NCBI GenBank assembly: GCA_034766995.1
Contig: CM068317.1
Span: forward strand, 16,701,154 to 16,765,153
From: Acanthacorydalis orientalis
Taxonomy: Eukaryota > Arthropoda > Insecta > Megaloptera > Corydalidae
Direction of reading: 5' to 3'
Length of the DNA stretch: 64,000 nucleotides
Shown here: piece after piece, positions 1 to 12,520 of the stretch
Layout of the letters: every line of letters starts with the position of its first letter
How positions within the stretch are numbered: position 1 is the stretch's first letter
The notes under the pieces: generated by a model
What the model was told of the DNA's origin: nothing
Seen by the model: the letters and a program-made list of their open reading frames with translations, nothing else
Database searches by the model: none
Position numbers and translations under genes: made by a program

Positions 1-275
1 TAATAACCTCACATATTTGAATTCGAAAAAGTTTCAAACCACTCGAAACTCAATCAACTAATCATGAGTTATGAGTTTTATATAGTATCAAATATGCTTC
101 ACTCTCAACGATAATTACACAAACCCCTGCAGATAGAATGGTTTAGTCACGTTGAATAAGACACTATATATGAAACCGTTATCTTATTATGTATTTTGAT
201 TCATTTGATTCATATTTTAGCTTTAACAAATTATTATGTCATTTGTAGAAAAAACACATAAAATATACTTCCCGG

Positions 276-279
<4 letters not shown>
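1..279. other. AT-rich non-coding DNA, nothing recognised
   Basis: No open frame, RNA gene or element end is recognisable before the first (TA)n tract. Confidence 0.5.

Positions 280-331
<52 letters not shown>
280..331. repeat. (TA)n microsatellite, left flank of mariner 1
   Basis: Pure AT/TA dinucleotide tract of about 50 bases. It runs directly into the left terminus of the mariner beginning at 332, and another (TA)n tract starts at the opposite end of that element. Confidence 0.95.
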
Positions 332-332
<1 letters not shown>

Positions 333-1623
333 TACCCTGATCAAGAAGTTTGGAAAAGTTCTATATTAAAAGAACCACGTAAATCCAATGTTATTTTTTT
401 TTAATGATAATGTTGGTAATCTTTCTACTGTTATTTATATCAAAAATTGAGACCTATCTGTCTATTGATATTTTTGTTAAGTAGTGTTGACTTTTTTAGT
501 AGAGTGCATTTTTGACTATGGCTAAATTTATCGAGAAACGAGTTTGTTTTAAATTTTGTATCAAAAACGAATTTCTTTATGTTGACATGTTTAAAATGTT
601 AGAAAATGGTTTTTGGAGATGAGTGTTTATCGAAAGCGTGGATATACCAGTGGTGCAGTTTGTTTAAGGAGGGCTGAGAGGTAGAAGATGACCTTCGTCG
701 GGACGGGCGTCGACATCAATCGATGAAGAACATGTTCAAAAAGTGAAGGATTTGATCCTGAATGATCGTCAGCTGACTATGCGAGAGATTGCTGATAATG
801 TCGCCATTCCGTACGGATACTTCCAAAGCAACTTGGTGGTACTTTTCGCTTGAAACGTATCACTTGTTGCAGTGAAATGTGTGTCAAGAACATTAAATTT
901 CGAGAAAAAAAAGCATCGTAAAGATGTTACCACCGAGATGATATTTGAAGCATCTAATAATCCCACATCATGAAACACGTCATAACAGGAAATGAGACTT
1001 GGATGTATAGATTTAACGTCGATATAAAGCAGCAATCGTTCGATTTGCGTAGTAAAGGCGAACCAGTACCGAAAAGAGAGCCCCAAAGTTGATCAAAGAT
1101 CATAGTTGTCTTACTTGTTTTCTTCGATAATCGTGGTGTGATAAACAAATAATTTCTTCTAAAGGGTTAAACAGTTAACAAGGAATATTACTGAGGTATT
1201 ATGAAGCGTTTTTGTGAAGCGAATTGAGGGCAAACAACTAAATGATTTTACATTACGATAATGCGCCGGTTTACACTTTACTGCGTCTTTGCAACAACGC
1301 GTGCTCAAAAACTCAACCAACATCATATCGTAAGCAACTTATTCGACTGACAAAACGTCGTATGACTTTGGTCTATTCCCCAAATTAAAAGATCCTACTA
1401 TGTGGATGTAGTTTGGATTCGCCTGAAGCAATTAAGAAAAATTCGCTGGACGATCTAAAGGGGATACTGTCAATCGACAACAAACGATGTATCGAAGATT
1501 AATTGAAGCGTTGGTATAAGACTATTAAGCGACGGAGAATATTTTGAAAACGGTAAAAGAAATTTTGATGAATAATCAAATATTTTGAATTTCATTAGAA
1601 AATTTCTGAAACTTTGTGAGCTA

Positions 1624-1624
<1 letters not shown>
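332..1624 (+). mobile_element. Degenerate mariner transposon 1
   Basis: A mariner/Tc1-superfamily fossil of 1293 bp, the normal mariner length and within 1-2 bases of the copies at 8340 and 26165. The ends are imperfect inverted repeats: CTACCCTGATCAAGAAGTTT at the left, and CTAGCTCACAAAGTTTCAG when the right end is read inward. TA lies on each side. Both flanks are (TA)n, so the element probably inserted inside a microsatellite. The ends are diverged, so exact boundaries are moderately certain. Confidence 0.65.
520..1545 (+). pseudogene. Mariner transposase pseudogene (irritans-like)
   Basis: Transposase remains can be read across several frames. An N-terminal ATGGCTAAATTTATCGAG is followed by the second helix-turn-helix (QLTMREIADNVAI, about 770-810), the first catalytic block (TGNETWMYRF in place of the family's TGDETW, about 985-1010), KGEPVPKRE (about 1057), and a YDNAP block (about 1256-1266) instead of HDNAP. 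Many stops and frameshifts separate the blocks, and the first catalytic Asp is Asn, so it cannot make an active enzyme. Subfamily assignment is by motif resemblance only. Confidence 0.7.

Positions 1625-1668
<44 letters not shown>
1625..1668. repeat. (TA)n microsatellite, right flank of mariner 1
   Basis: A tract of about 22 TA units that starts at the right terminus of the element ending at 1624. Confidence 0.95.
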
Positions 1669-1669
<1 letters not shown>

Positions 1670-2110
1670 TTCATATTTTATAGTTTATACTATTAAAATT
1701 TAAATTATTGGAAAATTAGATATTATTAAATCAAAAACGACAATTTATTTAAAAGTTCATGGCAATTTTTTTAAATTATTCTATTGTATATTAATATTTT
1801 GAAGTAATTAAATAAAATTTTGGTATAAAAATGACAATTTTATTTATTGAAAGAATTTCACATAATAATTTTTTTCTTTCGCCTCTAAATTTTTTTTAAA
1901 AATTATGTATATTACGATTTCTATGAAATAGTGTATAATAAAGTTCTGCAACAAAATTATCAATATATTCATTCTTTTTTATCGTCAAGAAAATATATAC
2001 AACGAGTATATAAATTGTATTCAGGTAATAACTAAAATATTTTCTTATATTCGTAACATTCATTAAAAAAATAAATAAATTTATATAGTGAATGTAATTT
2101 TAACAACTAC
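1669..2110. other. Non-coding, probably intron downstream of the Ig exon
   Basis: Very AT-rich. It contains the donor dinucleotide of the minus-strand exon (GT at 2110-2109). The following Ig-domain exon of the family is not visible here, so the next exon lies left of the window. Confidence 0.5.
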
Positions 2111-2303
2111 CTTTATTTTTTTGTCCTGTATTATCTTTAAGTACGATATCCTGGCCATCTTCACGGCGCCACGTGACACGAGGGGTGGGAGAACCTCGAG
2201 CACTGCATGCCAATCTAACACCGCTACCCTCTGGGAGCATCACGTCTCCGGAGGTTTCTTCTAATACGAAATCAGGCGGTATTACCACGTCTAAATATCC
2301 AAC
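2111..2303 (-). CDS. Internal exon of a Dpr-interacting-protein / lachesin-like IgSF gene
   Basis: A 193-base exon that encodes the start of an immunoglobulin domain. It begins VGYLDVVIPPDF, then has LPEGSGVRLACSARG (B strand with the first Ig Cys), then TPRVTWRRED (the invariant C-strand Trp) and GQDIVLKDN. This order is characteristic of the second Ig domain of insect DIP proteins and lachesin-like relatives: GPI-anchored or secreted surface proteins that bind Dpr proteins in synaptic partner choice. The splice acceptor is TATATTTTAG (AG at 2305-2304) and the donor is AAAG|GTAGTT (GT at 2110-2109); the exon ends in phase 1. The second Ig Cys lies in the next exon. No frameshift or stop is seen and GC content is well above the surroundings, so it is probably functional. 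Which paralogue it is cannot be decided. Confidence 0.85.
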
Positions 2304-4911
2304 CTAAAATATAAGAAAACTTCTATGAAGAAGAACCAAAGTTGAGTTTATTGAAAGGTAAAAAATAGAACACTGTCAGCTAAATATTATAGCAAAACTA
2401 TGCTGAAATGTAACAAGTCAGTATAAAGATATTATTTATTTAAATATACTATTTAATTCATTGAGAAATTATATCAAAATCTTTGCGGTTTGTAATTTTT
2501 GAAAGATGAAAATATGCTTTTTACTTTTTGACCATAGAATACACTTATTAATAGATAATTACAATTACAATTAAATGCATTTTTTAAATACACACAATTC
2601 ACAGGTTTTACACTAAGTTTAAAATTTCGTATCAGTGTTTTATTTTTTGTGTATTGTTTATTTATATTTTTATACGGTCTTTTATTTTGTTTTAGTAATA
2701 CATTTCACAATACAGATACATTTTATTATAACAACAATACTTAGTGTAAAAATATTATTAGTGTAATATATATAAAGTAGTGGATTTTAATGTACTTTTA
2801 AATTATTATGATCATTTAATAAATAATATACTCTATTAAGCAAAGTAATAACTAGAATATTCATGAATCTTTTCCAGTGAAATGAAATTACGTTTATTTT
2901 TATTTGAAAATATAAATGCATTTTTTTAGAAATCGAAAATTATGGAAATAATGAAATTAATTTTTGTGATTTTTTCACCAAGAAATAGATAGTTTGTTAC
3001 TGACATCTAATAACTACATTGGCTGAAATAATATCATTCTGCAGCTTATGCGGTTTGTGGATCATCGCTTATAAGATATGTGATCTATAATTGTTGAGAT
3101 CTATAATTGAATGGATCAGTAATATGACATATCTGTTTATTGATATAAGTAGCTCCCTGCATAAATGTTTAACCGTTTGGTAGACTTCTGTGCAATATTT
3201 ATTTGTATTTACTGCTTTGCTTAATTTAAAAATAAAGAATGTACAGACTATCAAACTATCGCTGTAATAAGCCCTAAGAAAAAAAATAGTTTTGTATATG
3301 TCAAATGGCTAAGATCATTGAAGATTGTCGTTGCAGTAAATTTTTTATCATACATATCTATATAAAAAGGGGTTTCTTTGCGCGTCCATGTAGATACTCG
3401 TAGAAAGAGTACATTTAAAATATGGGACTTTTATCTGCATAAATCAGTTAATTTAAGAAAAATCCCTTTATTTATTTTTTTATTTATAAACTATTTATTA
3501 AGACGCCTTTATATTTTGATAACCCAGAATATTCTGATAATTTATTGTTGATTTTTTTAATTTCCAATTTTCAAACCAATTTCCATAAAGTTATATACCA
3601 GAATAGAGGTATATACGATAAAAAAAATCAGATATTATTATTTTAAATGCAGCAAAAGCTGTAAAAATACTTCAGTCTTACTTCATTTCACGTCACTTTC
3701 GTATTTTGCTGAAAAACTTATTGAATAAATTAAGAAAAACTATTTCCGAATTCAAACAGCATTGAAATAAGTTTAAAAGTAAAAAAATATCAATAATATA
3801 TATCTTGTAAAATAAAACTGAAAAGTATGACTTGTATTTGTTCTTATTTTTATTTTTTTTTGCTAATTTCAATAAACGTTGATTTTTTGAACTAAAATTG
3901 TTTCATTATTGACCTTTCATTATTGATTCGGTTTACTACAGATGGTTGCCTAAAAAATATTTTAATTTCTAGTGACATCTTAATTGATATAAGGAGCAGT
4001 AAAAAAAACTTAAAATTTTGGTTTTCTTTTTTTAATATCTTTTACCTGCATCAAGTACACTGTAACTGATAATTTTTAAAAAGTCATATAATTTAATGTT
4101 GATTCAAAAACAATAATTTGGTCATTACATCGCAATTATCATGATTTCGTCTTAATCTCACATTGAAGATTGAAAATGAATTTTATATACATACGAGGAA
4201 AGAAGCTCGTTATGTTTTGAATAGATATTTATACAGAATAGTATAACTGACCTTTTAAGAGAACTGGAATAGATTGATTTAGTAAAAATAAAATGCTATA
4301 AACATTAATTTGTCAACCTAAATCAATAATTATTTATCTGGCATAGTTAAGAGTGACCTTAGTTGTCTGTAAGCCACCTTATATTAAGTCATTTTATATT
4401 ATATAATACCATTTCAGATGGTAAAATTTCAATAGAGGATATTTTTTTTCAAAAAATCTTTTCAGCAAAACTATTTTATTCTTATAAAATGTTTTATTAT
4501 TATATTATTAATTTTATTGTTAAAACTTCAAATGCTTTAGAATAAAATATTTTATAAGCATAAAGTTGAAAGTGTGTGCTAAGAGGTAAACATTGTTGTT
4601 TAAAATTCAATTATTTTAAATATAAAATTATTTTATTCCAAGAAAATAAACCTGCATATTATAATGGTCTCTGAAAAATATACTTTATAATAATTTACCT
4701 TAAACATTTTATCTTCTCATTGAAAATGTACTTAATATCGATGTATTTAAAATACTATACAAATAAAAGGATATATTAAAATTAGCATGACGATTGTTGA
4801 TAATATTATAAAATAAAATTTTCCTTTTTAATCTATGTTGCCGATTTATTGCAATTTACAATATTATTATGTTTTTTATACAAAATAGACAAAACATTAC
4901 TTTTTTCTTTT

Positions 4912-4913
<2 letters not shown>
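2304..4913. other. AT-rich non-coding DNA (probably intron)
   Basis: About 2.6 kb with only short chance frames. It holds no exon of the Ig gene and no recognisable element. It lies immediately 5' (minus strand) of the Ig exon, so it is most simply intron. Confidence 0.5.

Positions 4914-4983
<70 letters not shown>
4914..4983. repeat. Compound (CA)n(TA)n microsatellite
   Basis: An (AC)n run to about 4947 passes directly into a (TA)n run. Confidence 0.95.
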
Positions 4984-4990
<7 letters not shown>

Positions 4991-5055
4991 ACAACATATA
5001 AACATGCATACTTACACATAAATACTATCCTCACATACTAACATACATATTTATC

Positions 5056-5057
<2 letters not shown>

Positions 5058-5102
<45 letters not shown>
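5058..5102. repeat. (TA)n microsatellite
   Basis: Uninterrupted AT dinucleotide tract. Confidence 0.95.
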
Positions 5103-5105
<3 letters not shown>

Positions 5106-5600
5106 TTAATTGTTTAATAATTTTTAATTAAAAAGTTCAATTTTAACGAGGGTCTGTAAGCATATTTCCCCTATCCTTTCAGACCCCTTAGCGCTCTTTT
5201 AAGCGCATTGATCCCAGGAGTGGTATAAGAGTTAATAAAAAAAGTTAAATTTTTTACTAATTTCGTTTTCATGCCAACGTATCTGGAATTGCAAACACGT
5301 AATAATAAAGTAGTAAAAAATTCATTGAATGGTTTGATCGTACATAATTTTAATATTACGTTGTATATAATAAATTGACTACTTTGTGTATTACACTAAA
5401 AAAATCATTTCATATTTTCAATGTTTTCATTTCAATGTTTTTATTTCTGGAAGTTTTCTATTCTCACGCATTTTTGGATGTTAAATTAATATGTCTGTTA
5501 TTTAATAATGTAATTATGGTTTATATAAATTTACAAATTAATTAATAATTCAATTTATAATACTTACGGTGTTTTATTCGCGTTTCTATTTGTATATTTC

Positions 5601-5603
<3 letters not shown>

Positions 5604-5659
<56 letters not shown>
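5604..5659. repeat. (TA)n microsatellite
   Basis: Uninterrupted tract ending 37 bases before the mariner at 5696. Confidence 0.95.
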
Positions 5660-5661
<2 letters not shown>

Positions 5662-5695
5662 ATCATATTATAACAACGCTTATTAATGTTAATTA

Positions 5696-6627
5696 CGAGG
5701 TCAGACAATTAAGTAATGCGACCGATTTTTTTTCTCGGCCTGTGGTAACAATGCGAACCTGTAACTCCGCCACCGTAATAGCAGATCCCTACTCTCTCGA
5801 TTGAGACCTTGACCACCCTCGTACGATCATTTCTTCGCCAGCTGTTTAGTGTTTTGTAACAACGCGCGAGTAGTGCATGTCACGAAAATGGAACAGAGAA
5901 ATTTAGAGCAACGTCTCGAGCATTGTCTCGAGCAGGTTGAAAGTGATCCTACTCTTCTCGATCGAGTTATTACTGGTGATGAAAGTTGGTTCTTTCAATA
6001 TGACCCCGAAACTAAACGACAAAGCCAACAGTGGCTGTCCCCTGGAGCACCAAGGCCAAAGAAGGCGAGAATGAGCAAGTCCAAAGTGAAAACCATGTTG
6101 ATTTGCTTCTTCGACAGCAAAGGGGTGGTTCACAAAGAGTTCGTACCACCTGGACAAACCGTAAATCAAGTATTCTACCGCAATATGCTCGAATAATTAC
6201 GAAAAAGGGTGCTCAGAGTGCGTCCAGAGATCGCGAAGACTTGGGTTCTGCATCACGACAATGCTCCCTGTCACAGTGCGTTCAGTGTCTCTCAGTTTTT
6301 GGCGTCTAAAGGCATCGCAACGTTACCACAACCGCCCTATTCACCGGACATGTCACCCTGCGACTTTTTCCTATTCCCCTATATGAAAAAATTCGTCAAA
6401 GGTCGACATTTTGACTCCGTTGAAGATATCCAAAAATCTGTGACGAGGGTACTCGGAGAGGTCCCACAAGAAGTGTTCCAGAATTGTTACGAAAACTGGA
6501 AAACTCGCTGGAATAAATGTATAGATGCGGGAGGGGACTACTTTGAAGGGGATCGCAGCGATGTACCTTAATTTTTAAATATACTCGATTTTTGAATTTT
6601 GTCGCATTACTTAATTGTCTTACCTCG
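5696..6627 (+). mobile_element. Mariner 2, internally deleted (932 bp)
   Basis: Near-perfect terminal inverted repeats: the left end starts CGAGGTCAGACAATTAAGTA and the right end, read inward, CGAGGTAAGACAATTAAGTA. They have one mismatch in about 26 bases. A TA target duplication is at 5694-5695 and 6628-6629. Full-length mariners are about 1.3 kb; roughly 0.4 kb encoding the N-terminal DNA-binding region is missing. The well-preserved TIRs suggest it could still be mobilised in trans. Confidence 0.93.
5888..6571 (+). pseudogene. Mariner transposase, DNA-binding domain deleted, one in-frame stop
   Basis: The frame starts MEQRNLEQ and jumps straight to the linker LEQVESDPTLLDRV and the catalytic core, so about 150 residues of helix-turn-helix DNA-binding region are missing. 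The D,D(34)D triad is intact: Asp in ITGDESWFF, Asp in LHHDNAPCH, and Asp in SPDMSPCDFF, 34 residues after the second Asp. One in-frame TAA (6194-6196, after YRNMLE) is the only stop; the same frame then continues LRKRVLRVRPEIAKTWVL to the end at 6571. Without the DNA-binding domain the product should be inactive even with readthrough. Confidence 0.88.
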
Positions 6628-6629
6628 TA

Positions 6630-8061
6630 AGTCAACAAAAACAGAACTGACTTAAGAAATTCGTTAATATAATGACTAATTAATCATTAATTTAAGTATT
6701 TATTTAAATATGAATTTATTTTACTAAATATTTTTCAGTTTTAATCAAACAAATCTTTGGATATGTATCACGAAAAAGATATGATAAGTTATATGTAATT
6801 TATATTTTTTTAATACCGTGTTTTTTTGATTTACTCTCAGTTTATTATCGTTCAAAAATTATAGGAATTTATAATAATAATTATTAATTTTATAATAATT
6901 ATTATTTCGATATAAATCATTAAATTACTCACTGTGTCTTTTACTATAATCTATTTTAAGACTTGTCTCATTTTGTATCAGAAAGTTTAAATATTTACTT
7001 AGTGACCCAATGATTAAAAATATTATGACGTTAAGACGTGTACATTGGTAGGAAATTGTTAGGTTAATTCATAAATATAATTGTTGTTTGCATATTCAAA
7101 CTTACGATTTGTGTCACTTATTACTAGTTACTCATTCTAAATTATTTCATTGTACAGACAAATATAAAAAAAATACCTGACATGATCTTTCTTCCTTCAT
7201 CATTAATTTACAGTGAAGATCATTTGAGATAAGTTAAGCTCTACAAGTGTAGAAAACAAATCAAAACTATTATTGTGAAGAATGTTAGTAATATTATTAT
7301 ATTATATGTACATGGTGAAAATGAATATTAATTATTATTTCAACAAAAGAAGTATTAATTAAATCGCGAATTTAATTCAATTTTCACAAATAATATTTAT
7401 AATAATTTCATTCCACCAACTTTTTTGCTCAAAATGTTCAATAAATTACTATTAGACATTTTTGATTGTTGCTAATTCGATGAGAATTTCATCATCTTCA
7501 AAATGCTAAGATACAGAAAAAATTTAATTTTAATACTTATTATTTGTTTATTTTTACTTATTCTATTGTGTAACATATTTATAAAGATATAATGTTAAAC
7601 TTCTCTACAATGAATCATACAGTCGAATAAAATCGAATAATAAATTTCTCATTCTGTACTGAATACATATTTTATTTCCATTACACTTAAGACAAAATAT
7701 CCAAACACAAATATGAAATATTGATATTTTTCTGAAGTATTCAAAATTTCTTTTAAATATTTGTTTTAATAAATTTTGTTCAAATATATATTTTAAATGT
7801 AATCAACTGTAAATGTTAATAAAAGTCGATAAAAATTAAAGAAAGAAAAATAAAATGAAATAAAAAATATTTAAATAAAGGAATAAACGATTTTGAGTTA
7901 ATGAGGCTTGATACATTTGAAACGCAATTTAAAAGTTTTATTACAAGTTCAGTTTTACAATGGGTTTAAGGTAAGTAATGTTAATTATGACTATACATCA
8001 TAGTGCAATACTTTTAACTTCCATGTAATAAACTTTTTATCCATATAAATGGCAATAAAAG

Positions 8062-8063
<2 letters not shown>
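6630..8063. other. AT-rich non-coding DNA
   Basis: About 1.4 kb without recognisable genes or element ends. Confidence 0.5.
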
Positions 8064-8136
<73 letters not shown>

Positions 8137-8147
8137 CATATATATAT
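8064..8147. repeat. (TA)n microsatellite with TGTATA and TACATA interruptions
   Basis: Dinucleotide tract of about 84 bases with two single-base interruptions. Confidence 0.95.
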
Positions 8148-8339
8148 CATGAGAGTCCACCAAAAATGGGTAGTAATGATATATCTTAATGTTTTTTTTT
8201 AAGTTTTTAAGAAAGAATTTGACACAAAGAATACATTTCAGTATTTGTTGTAATAGTTGCAGTAGACAAAATAAGAATCACATGGCTTTATATATTATAT
8301 ATATTTGGTTTTCACTGGTTGTTTTCCCCATTATAACTA

Positions 8340-9631
8340 CGAGGGTGGTCCCAGAAGTACCCGGCCTGACCTAGAGATGGCGATAGTTGTTTGAAAAATA
8401 TCACTGTATTAGAAAGTACACAATCTATAAGCATATGTTTCATGTTTGAGGACGCCACGTTGTTTAGTATTTGTTTGGCAGCCATCAATAGTGAACGTTT
8501 TCAGTGAATTTGTGAAAATGGAGAAAATTAGTCATCGTTACGTGATACAATACTTTTATTTGAAAGGCCTCAGCCCAACCAATATAAAAGCTGAACTGGA
8601 TTCTACTCTGGGTGAGTCTGCTCCTTCGTTTACAACAGTGAAATATTGGGTAGCAGAGCTTAAACGAGGCCGTACGAGCTATCAAGACGAGCATCGCAGT
8701 GGTCGACCAAATGAGGTGACGACTCCATAAATGGTGAAGATAATCCACAAAGCGGTACTGGATGATCGTCAACTGAAAGTGCGCGAGTTAGCAGACATAG
8801 TAGGCATTTCAAAAAGTACGGTACATCGCATATTATCTGAAAAGTTCGACATGAGAAAGCTGTGTGCAAGATGGGTACCGCGTTTGCTTACACTCGAGCC
8901 AAAACAGTGTCGTGAAGATGTTTCAATTGAGTGTTTAGCTAAGTTTCACAGCAACAAAGCAGAATTTTTGCCCCGTTTCATAACCATGGATGAAACATGG
9001 GTCCATCACTTCACACCCGAGACAAAAGAACAATCAAAACAATGGACTGAAAAAGGAGAACCGGCTCCAAAGAAGGTGAAGACCATTTCATCTGCAGGCA
9101 AGGTCATGGCGTCGGATTTTTGGGATGCGCGTGGGATAATTTTCATTGACTATCTTGAAAAAGGAAAAACTATCAACGGCGAGTAATATGCGAACTTATT
9201 GCAACGTTTGAGCGAAGAAATCAAGCAAAAACGGCCGCATTTGGCTAAGAAAAAAGTGTTGTTTCATCAAGACAATGCACCAGCTCACAAATCCGTTATT
9301 GCAATGGCCAAAATTAATGAATTAAAGTTTGAATTGCTACCTCATGCACCCTATTCGCCAGATTTAGCCCCCTCGGATTATTTTTTGTTCCCAAACTTGA
9401 AAAAATGGCTCAGTGGTCAAAGATTTCCCAACGATGAAGAAGTGATGTCGGCAGTTAATGGGTATTTTGAGGAGCAAGACAGTTCTTATTATAAAAAGGG
9501 TATCGAACTTATTGAACATGCTGGGAAAAGTGTATAGAGCTGAAAGGAGATTATGTTGAAAAATAGATATTTTTTTTTCCAAAATTTTTGTGTTTTCTTT
9601 GTTGGGTCGGGTACTTCTGGAACCACCCCCG
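8340..9631 (+). mobile_element. Mariner 3 (mellifera-like family, copy 1), 1292 bp
   Basis: Terminal inverted repeats are CGAGGGTGGTCCCAGAAGTA at the left and CGGGGGTGGTTCCAGAAGTA at the right read inward. TA duplication is at 8338-8339 and 9632-9633. It is full length and closely matches the copy at 26165-27458 throughout. Confidence 0.95.
8518..9560 (+). pseudogene. Mariner transposase, two stops and a C-terminal frameshift
   Basis: Full-length transposase of about 345 codons, starting at the conserved MEKISHRYVIQYF (8518). It contains the paired helix-turn-helix region with KYWVAELKRGR and KVRELADIVGISKSTVHRIL, then the linker WVPRLLTLE, then the catalytic residues in TMDETWVHHF, FHQDNAPAH and SPDLAPSDYF (D34D spacing). 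Damage: TAA at 8728-8730 (Glu in copy 2), TAA at 9184-9186 after INGE, and loss of one base near 9518 that gives EHAGKSV instead of EHRWEKCIELKGDYVEK. The reading frame is otherwise continuous, so inactivation is recent. Confidence 0.93.
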
Positions 9632-9633
9632 TA

Positions 9634-10950
9634 GTTTGATAAATGGTCACAGCTATGTGGAATGCTGCTGTAACTTCATTGTAATACAAACAAGTATAAG
9701 AAGACCACAAATTTAATGCTCATTTATCTGTTAAAAATTATAAAATAGCCAAAATTAAAAATAAGTTCCAAATTTTGTACACTAAACATTTTTTTAGTTC
9801 TGGAAAAGATAGATATACTTTAACTAAATATTATTAAAATAGAAGCTCGTAGGAAGAAGTAAAAAAGTCGTATATTTTGAAAGGAAAGATTGGAATTTAG
9901 TACAATTAAAAAAAGGGTAAAACACTTCAAAACTCTAGAAACTTAGGTTTTTTAAAAATAAGTTTTAAGAATAAAACTTGTTTGCTTCTTAAAACTTGTA
10001 ATTTTGGAAAATTTTGTAATTTCTAGACAGATGAATGTAAGAAAAAATAAAAAAAATATATGGCATATAAGTTAATCTACATTAATATTCTATAGAACAT
10101 ACATCTTTTACATCATGATAAGTACATCACTTCTAATTAATTAATTTGGAATCAATTTTTGATTGTATTTAAGAGTAAATATATTATTTGATTATTAAAT
10201 GTGTACACTCAGTATTAATTTTTTAATTGTTGGAAATTAATCAAAAAATGTTTTATACGTACACTCCACAATTACAAATCACAGATTAGAAACACTTCAA
10301 TTTCAAACATAAGTGTAAAAATATACCTAATTGTAACAAAAAATATACATTTTATACAAGTTAAATAATTTATAAATGTAAAAATGCTCAACTTATCTTA
10401 AATCGATTTTTTTATAATTTTTCGACAATTGGGTAAATCTGATTTAAAAAATGAATATTTAAGTTTCCCGTATGAATTTAATTTCTATTCAAAACTTTAC
10501 GTGGATATTTTAAAAAGTGGAAATTAAATATAACCATTTTTTAAATCCATATTTGCATTGGAAATGTTATAATTTGATTTAGAATGAACTAACTATTATA
10601 AAAATATTTAGTCATATTATTTTTCTGATTGGAATATATGTATCTTACATTCTAAGAAAATAAAATAGAGAATATAAGAGAAAATATGTATGTTTTAAAA
10701 TTAGAATATGCGACACTTTAATAGACCAACGCAAAAGCAACTACAATATAAATACTACGTTTATTACGACATTAAACATTAACTACTAATTTATTTTCAA
10801 GGAATATTCAAATATTATTTTTTTCAAATCGAACAACAATCACTTTTATGAGATAGTTTTAGATTATTCTTCGATTAAAGAATGAATCTACTAACATGAA
10901 TTTCTAAGTCAAATATTTTATCTTCATCGTTTTTTCGCTGTTAAGTTTAT
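9634..10950. other. AT-rich non-coding DNA
   Basis: No coding frame, element terminus or RNA gene recognised. Confidence 0.5.
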
Positions 10951-11280
10951 AGATTTCCGTTCAATATTGTAACGTCACACCAACAATGTCCATTAATATT
11001 ATCAGCCAATAGAAATTTTCACGGCACAGTGAAAAAGTCAACTCTAAACACTAGTAGTGTAAGAAGAATGTTGAACAGAAGCCTCAGCGAACTACATCGA
11101 ACACTTTACCCTTGGGACAAAAACATACACTACAAATTCAGCTCTGCGGATAATAAAAACTAACGGGTGGATGAACTGTTCTCTTGCAGCAGAAGAGCAA
11201 CAGCATCATGCGAGCTGTTCAATGTGTGAAAATGCGTGTGTGCGTGCGGGTGAGTTCTTCTGTACGTTGGTACGTGTATG
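10950..11280. promoter_or_regulatory. Possible promoter / 5' UTR island (weak)
   Basis: This stretch is richer in GC and CpG than its surroundings. It contains AACGTCAC (a CRE-like half site, about 10971) and GCCAATAG (CCAAT-box-like, about 11006). It is followed by a 31-codon frame starting ATGTTGAACAGAAGC, and then a GT-rich stretch. No splice-supported coding exon is apparent. This is inferred from composition and short motifs only. Confidence 0.2.
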
Positions 11281-11283
11281 TGA

Positions 11284-11284
<1 letters not shown>

Positions 11285-11316
<32 letters not shown>
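11285..11316. repeat. (TA)n microsatellite
   Basis: Uninterrupted tract following a TGTGTG/GTGCGTG-rich stretch. Confidence 0.95.
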
Positions 11317-11318
<2 letters not shown>

Positions 11319-11399
11319 AACCTTCTCAAAGCATGGCGAGTGCCGAAGAAGTCGATCTATCAAATGTAATTAGGTTTCGTGTCGGAAGCTGTACTGCTT

Positions 11400-12515
11400 T
11401 AATGTGTGCGTGTTTGTATATGTTTTATACGTGTAGATATATTGCGTGTGGATATACAGTTCGTTCATAAACTACTTATTTATCTTCTAAGAAAAAGTCA
11501 CTTATAATAAAGTATTATTAGTTAATTGGTGGCGAAGTTGTAACATGTACAGTAGGTGATATTTTTGTAATGTAAAAGAATACATAAAACAGTTTCTTAT
11601 TTCTATTATCGTTGTTGCATAAATGACCAATAAAAATGGATGCAAGGATATAATACTCAACCAATTATTCCATTTTTAATTCAAACTGCATTTATAGGAA
11701 TGCGAAATACCTTTTAATTTGTTTAAAGTTTATTTCACGTGAAGTGAATTCTTTAGAGCGACCTACCGTTTACAAGATAATAAGATTTAATATTTAATAT
11801 TATTATTTTATTTGTAAATGTTAATTTTAAGAATATGTAACTATTATTTTATAAACGACTTAAAAATTAAAAAAAATAACTAGTTATTTTAAGCCTTGTA
11901 ATCATTTACATTTTTAAATCCTCACAGTAAATACAAAAAAAGAGATACTATAATTCAATATATTATGACAAAATTGTCTTTAATGTTAATCACAAACAAC
12001 CAGAAATGAAGTAAAATTTAGTTTTAGCATTATTTAAAGGTTAAAAATTGCAAATAATACAAAAAAATTATATACCATATATTAATATGGAAATTAAATT
12101 CTTATAAAATGAATCAAAAAGAAGTTTGTTATTTTAAAGTTTATAAATATGTTGACATTTATTTCTTATTTTATTATATCGTACAATACTTTCAAGTATT
12201 TAGTAGAGACCGTATAATCATAAAATATAATTAATTAACGCAAGTATTCTGTTTGAGATATTTTAAAAATATCTCCTAATGATAAGGAAAAACAAATAAA
12301 TGAAGAATATCAAATATCTATCAAATAAAACTTTATTAAGCCATTAGATTGTTATCTTAGATACTGTTCTAATCTGTTTTCTAATTTAATTTGTATTAAA
12401 AAAATAATTGTTAATTTAATCGGAAAAAGGTCTATTTATATTTAATTTTTGATAACAAATACTTTCAATAAAAATGTACTAAAATTTATTTCTGACCATT
12501 TCACTGTACTAGTAT
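11400..12515. other. AT-rich non-coding DNA
   Basis: Nothing recognised up to the target-site duplication of the copia element. Confidence 0.5.
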
Positions 12516-12520
12516 TATAC

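Noticed and set aside
11160..11369. Overlapping 61- and 67-codon frames on both strands
   Set aside because: Both run through the GT-rich and (TA)n microsatellite; no conserved motif.
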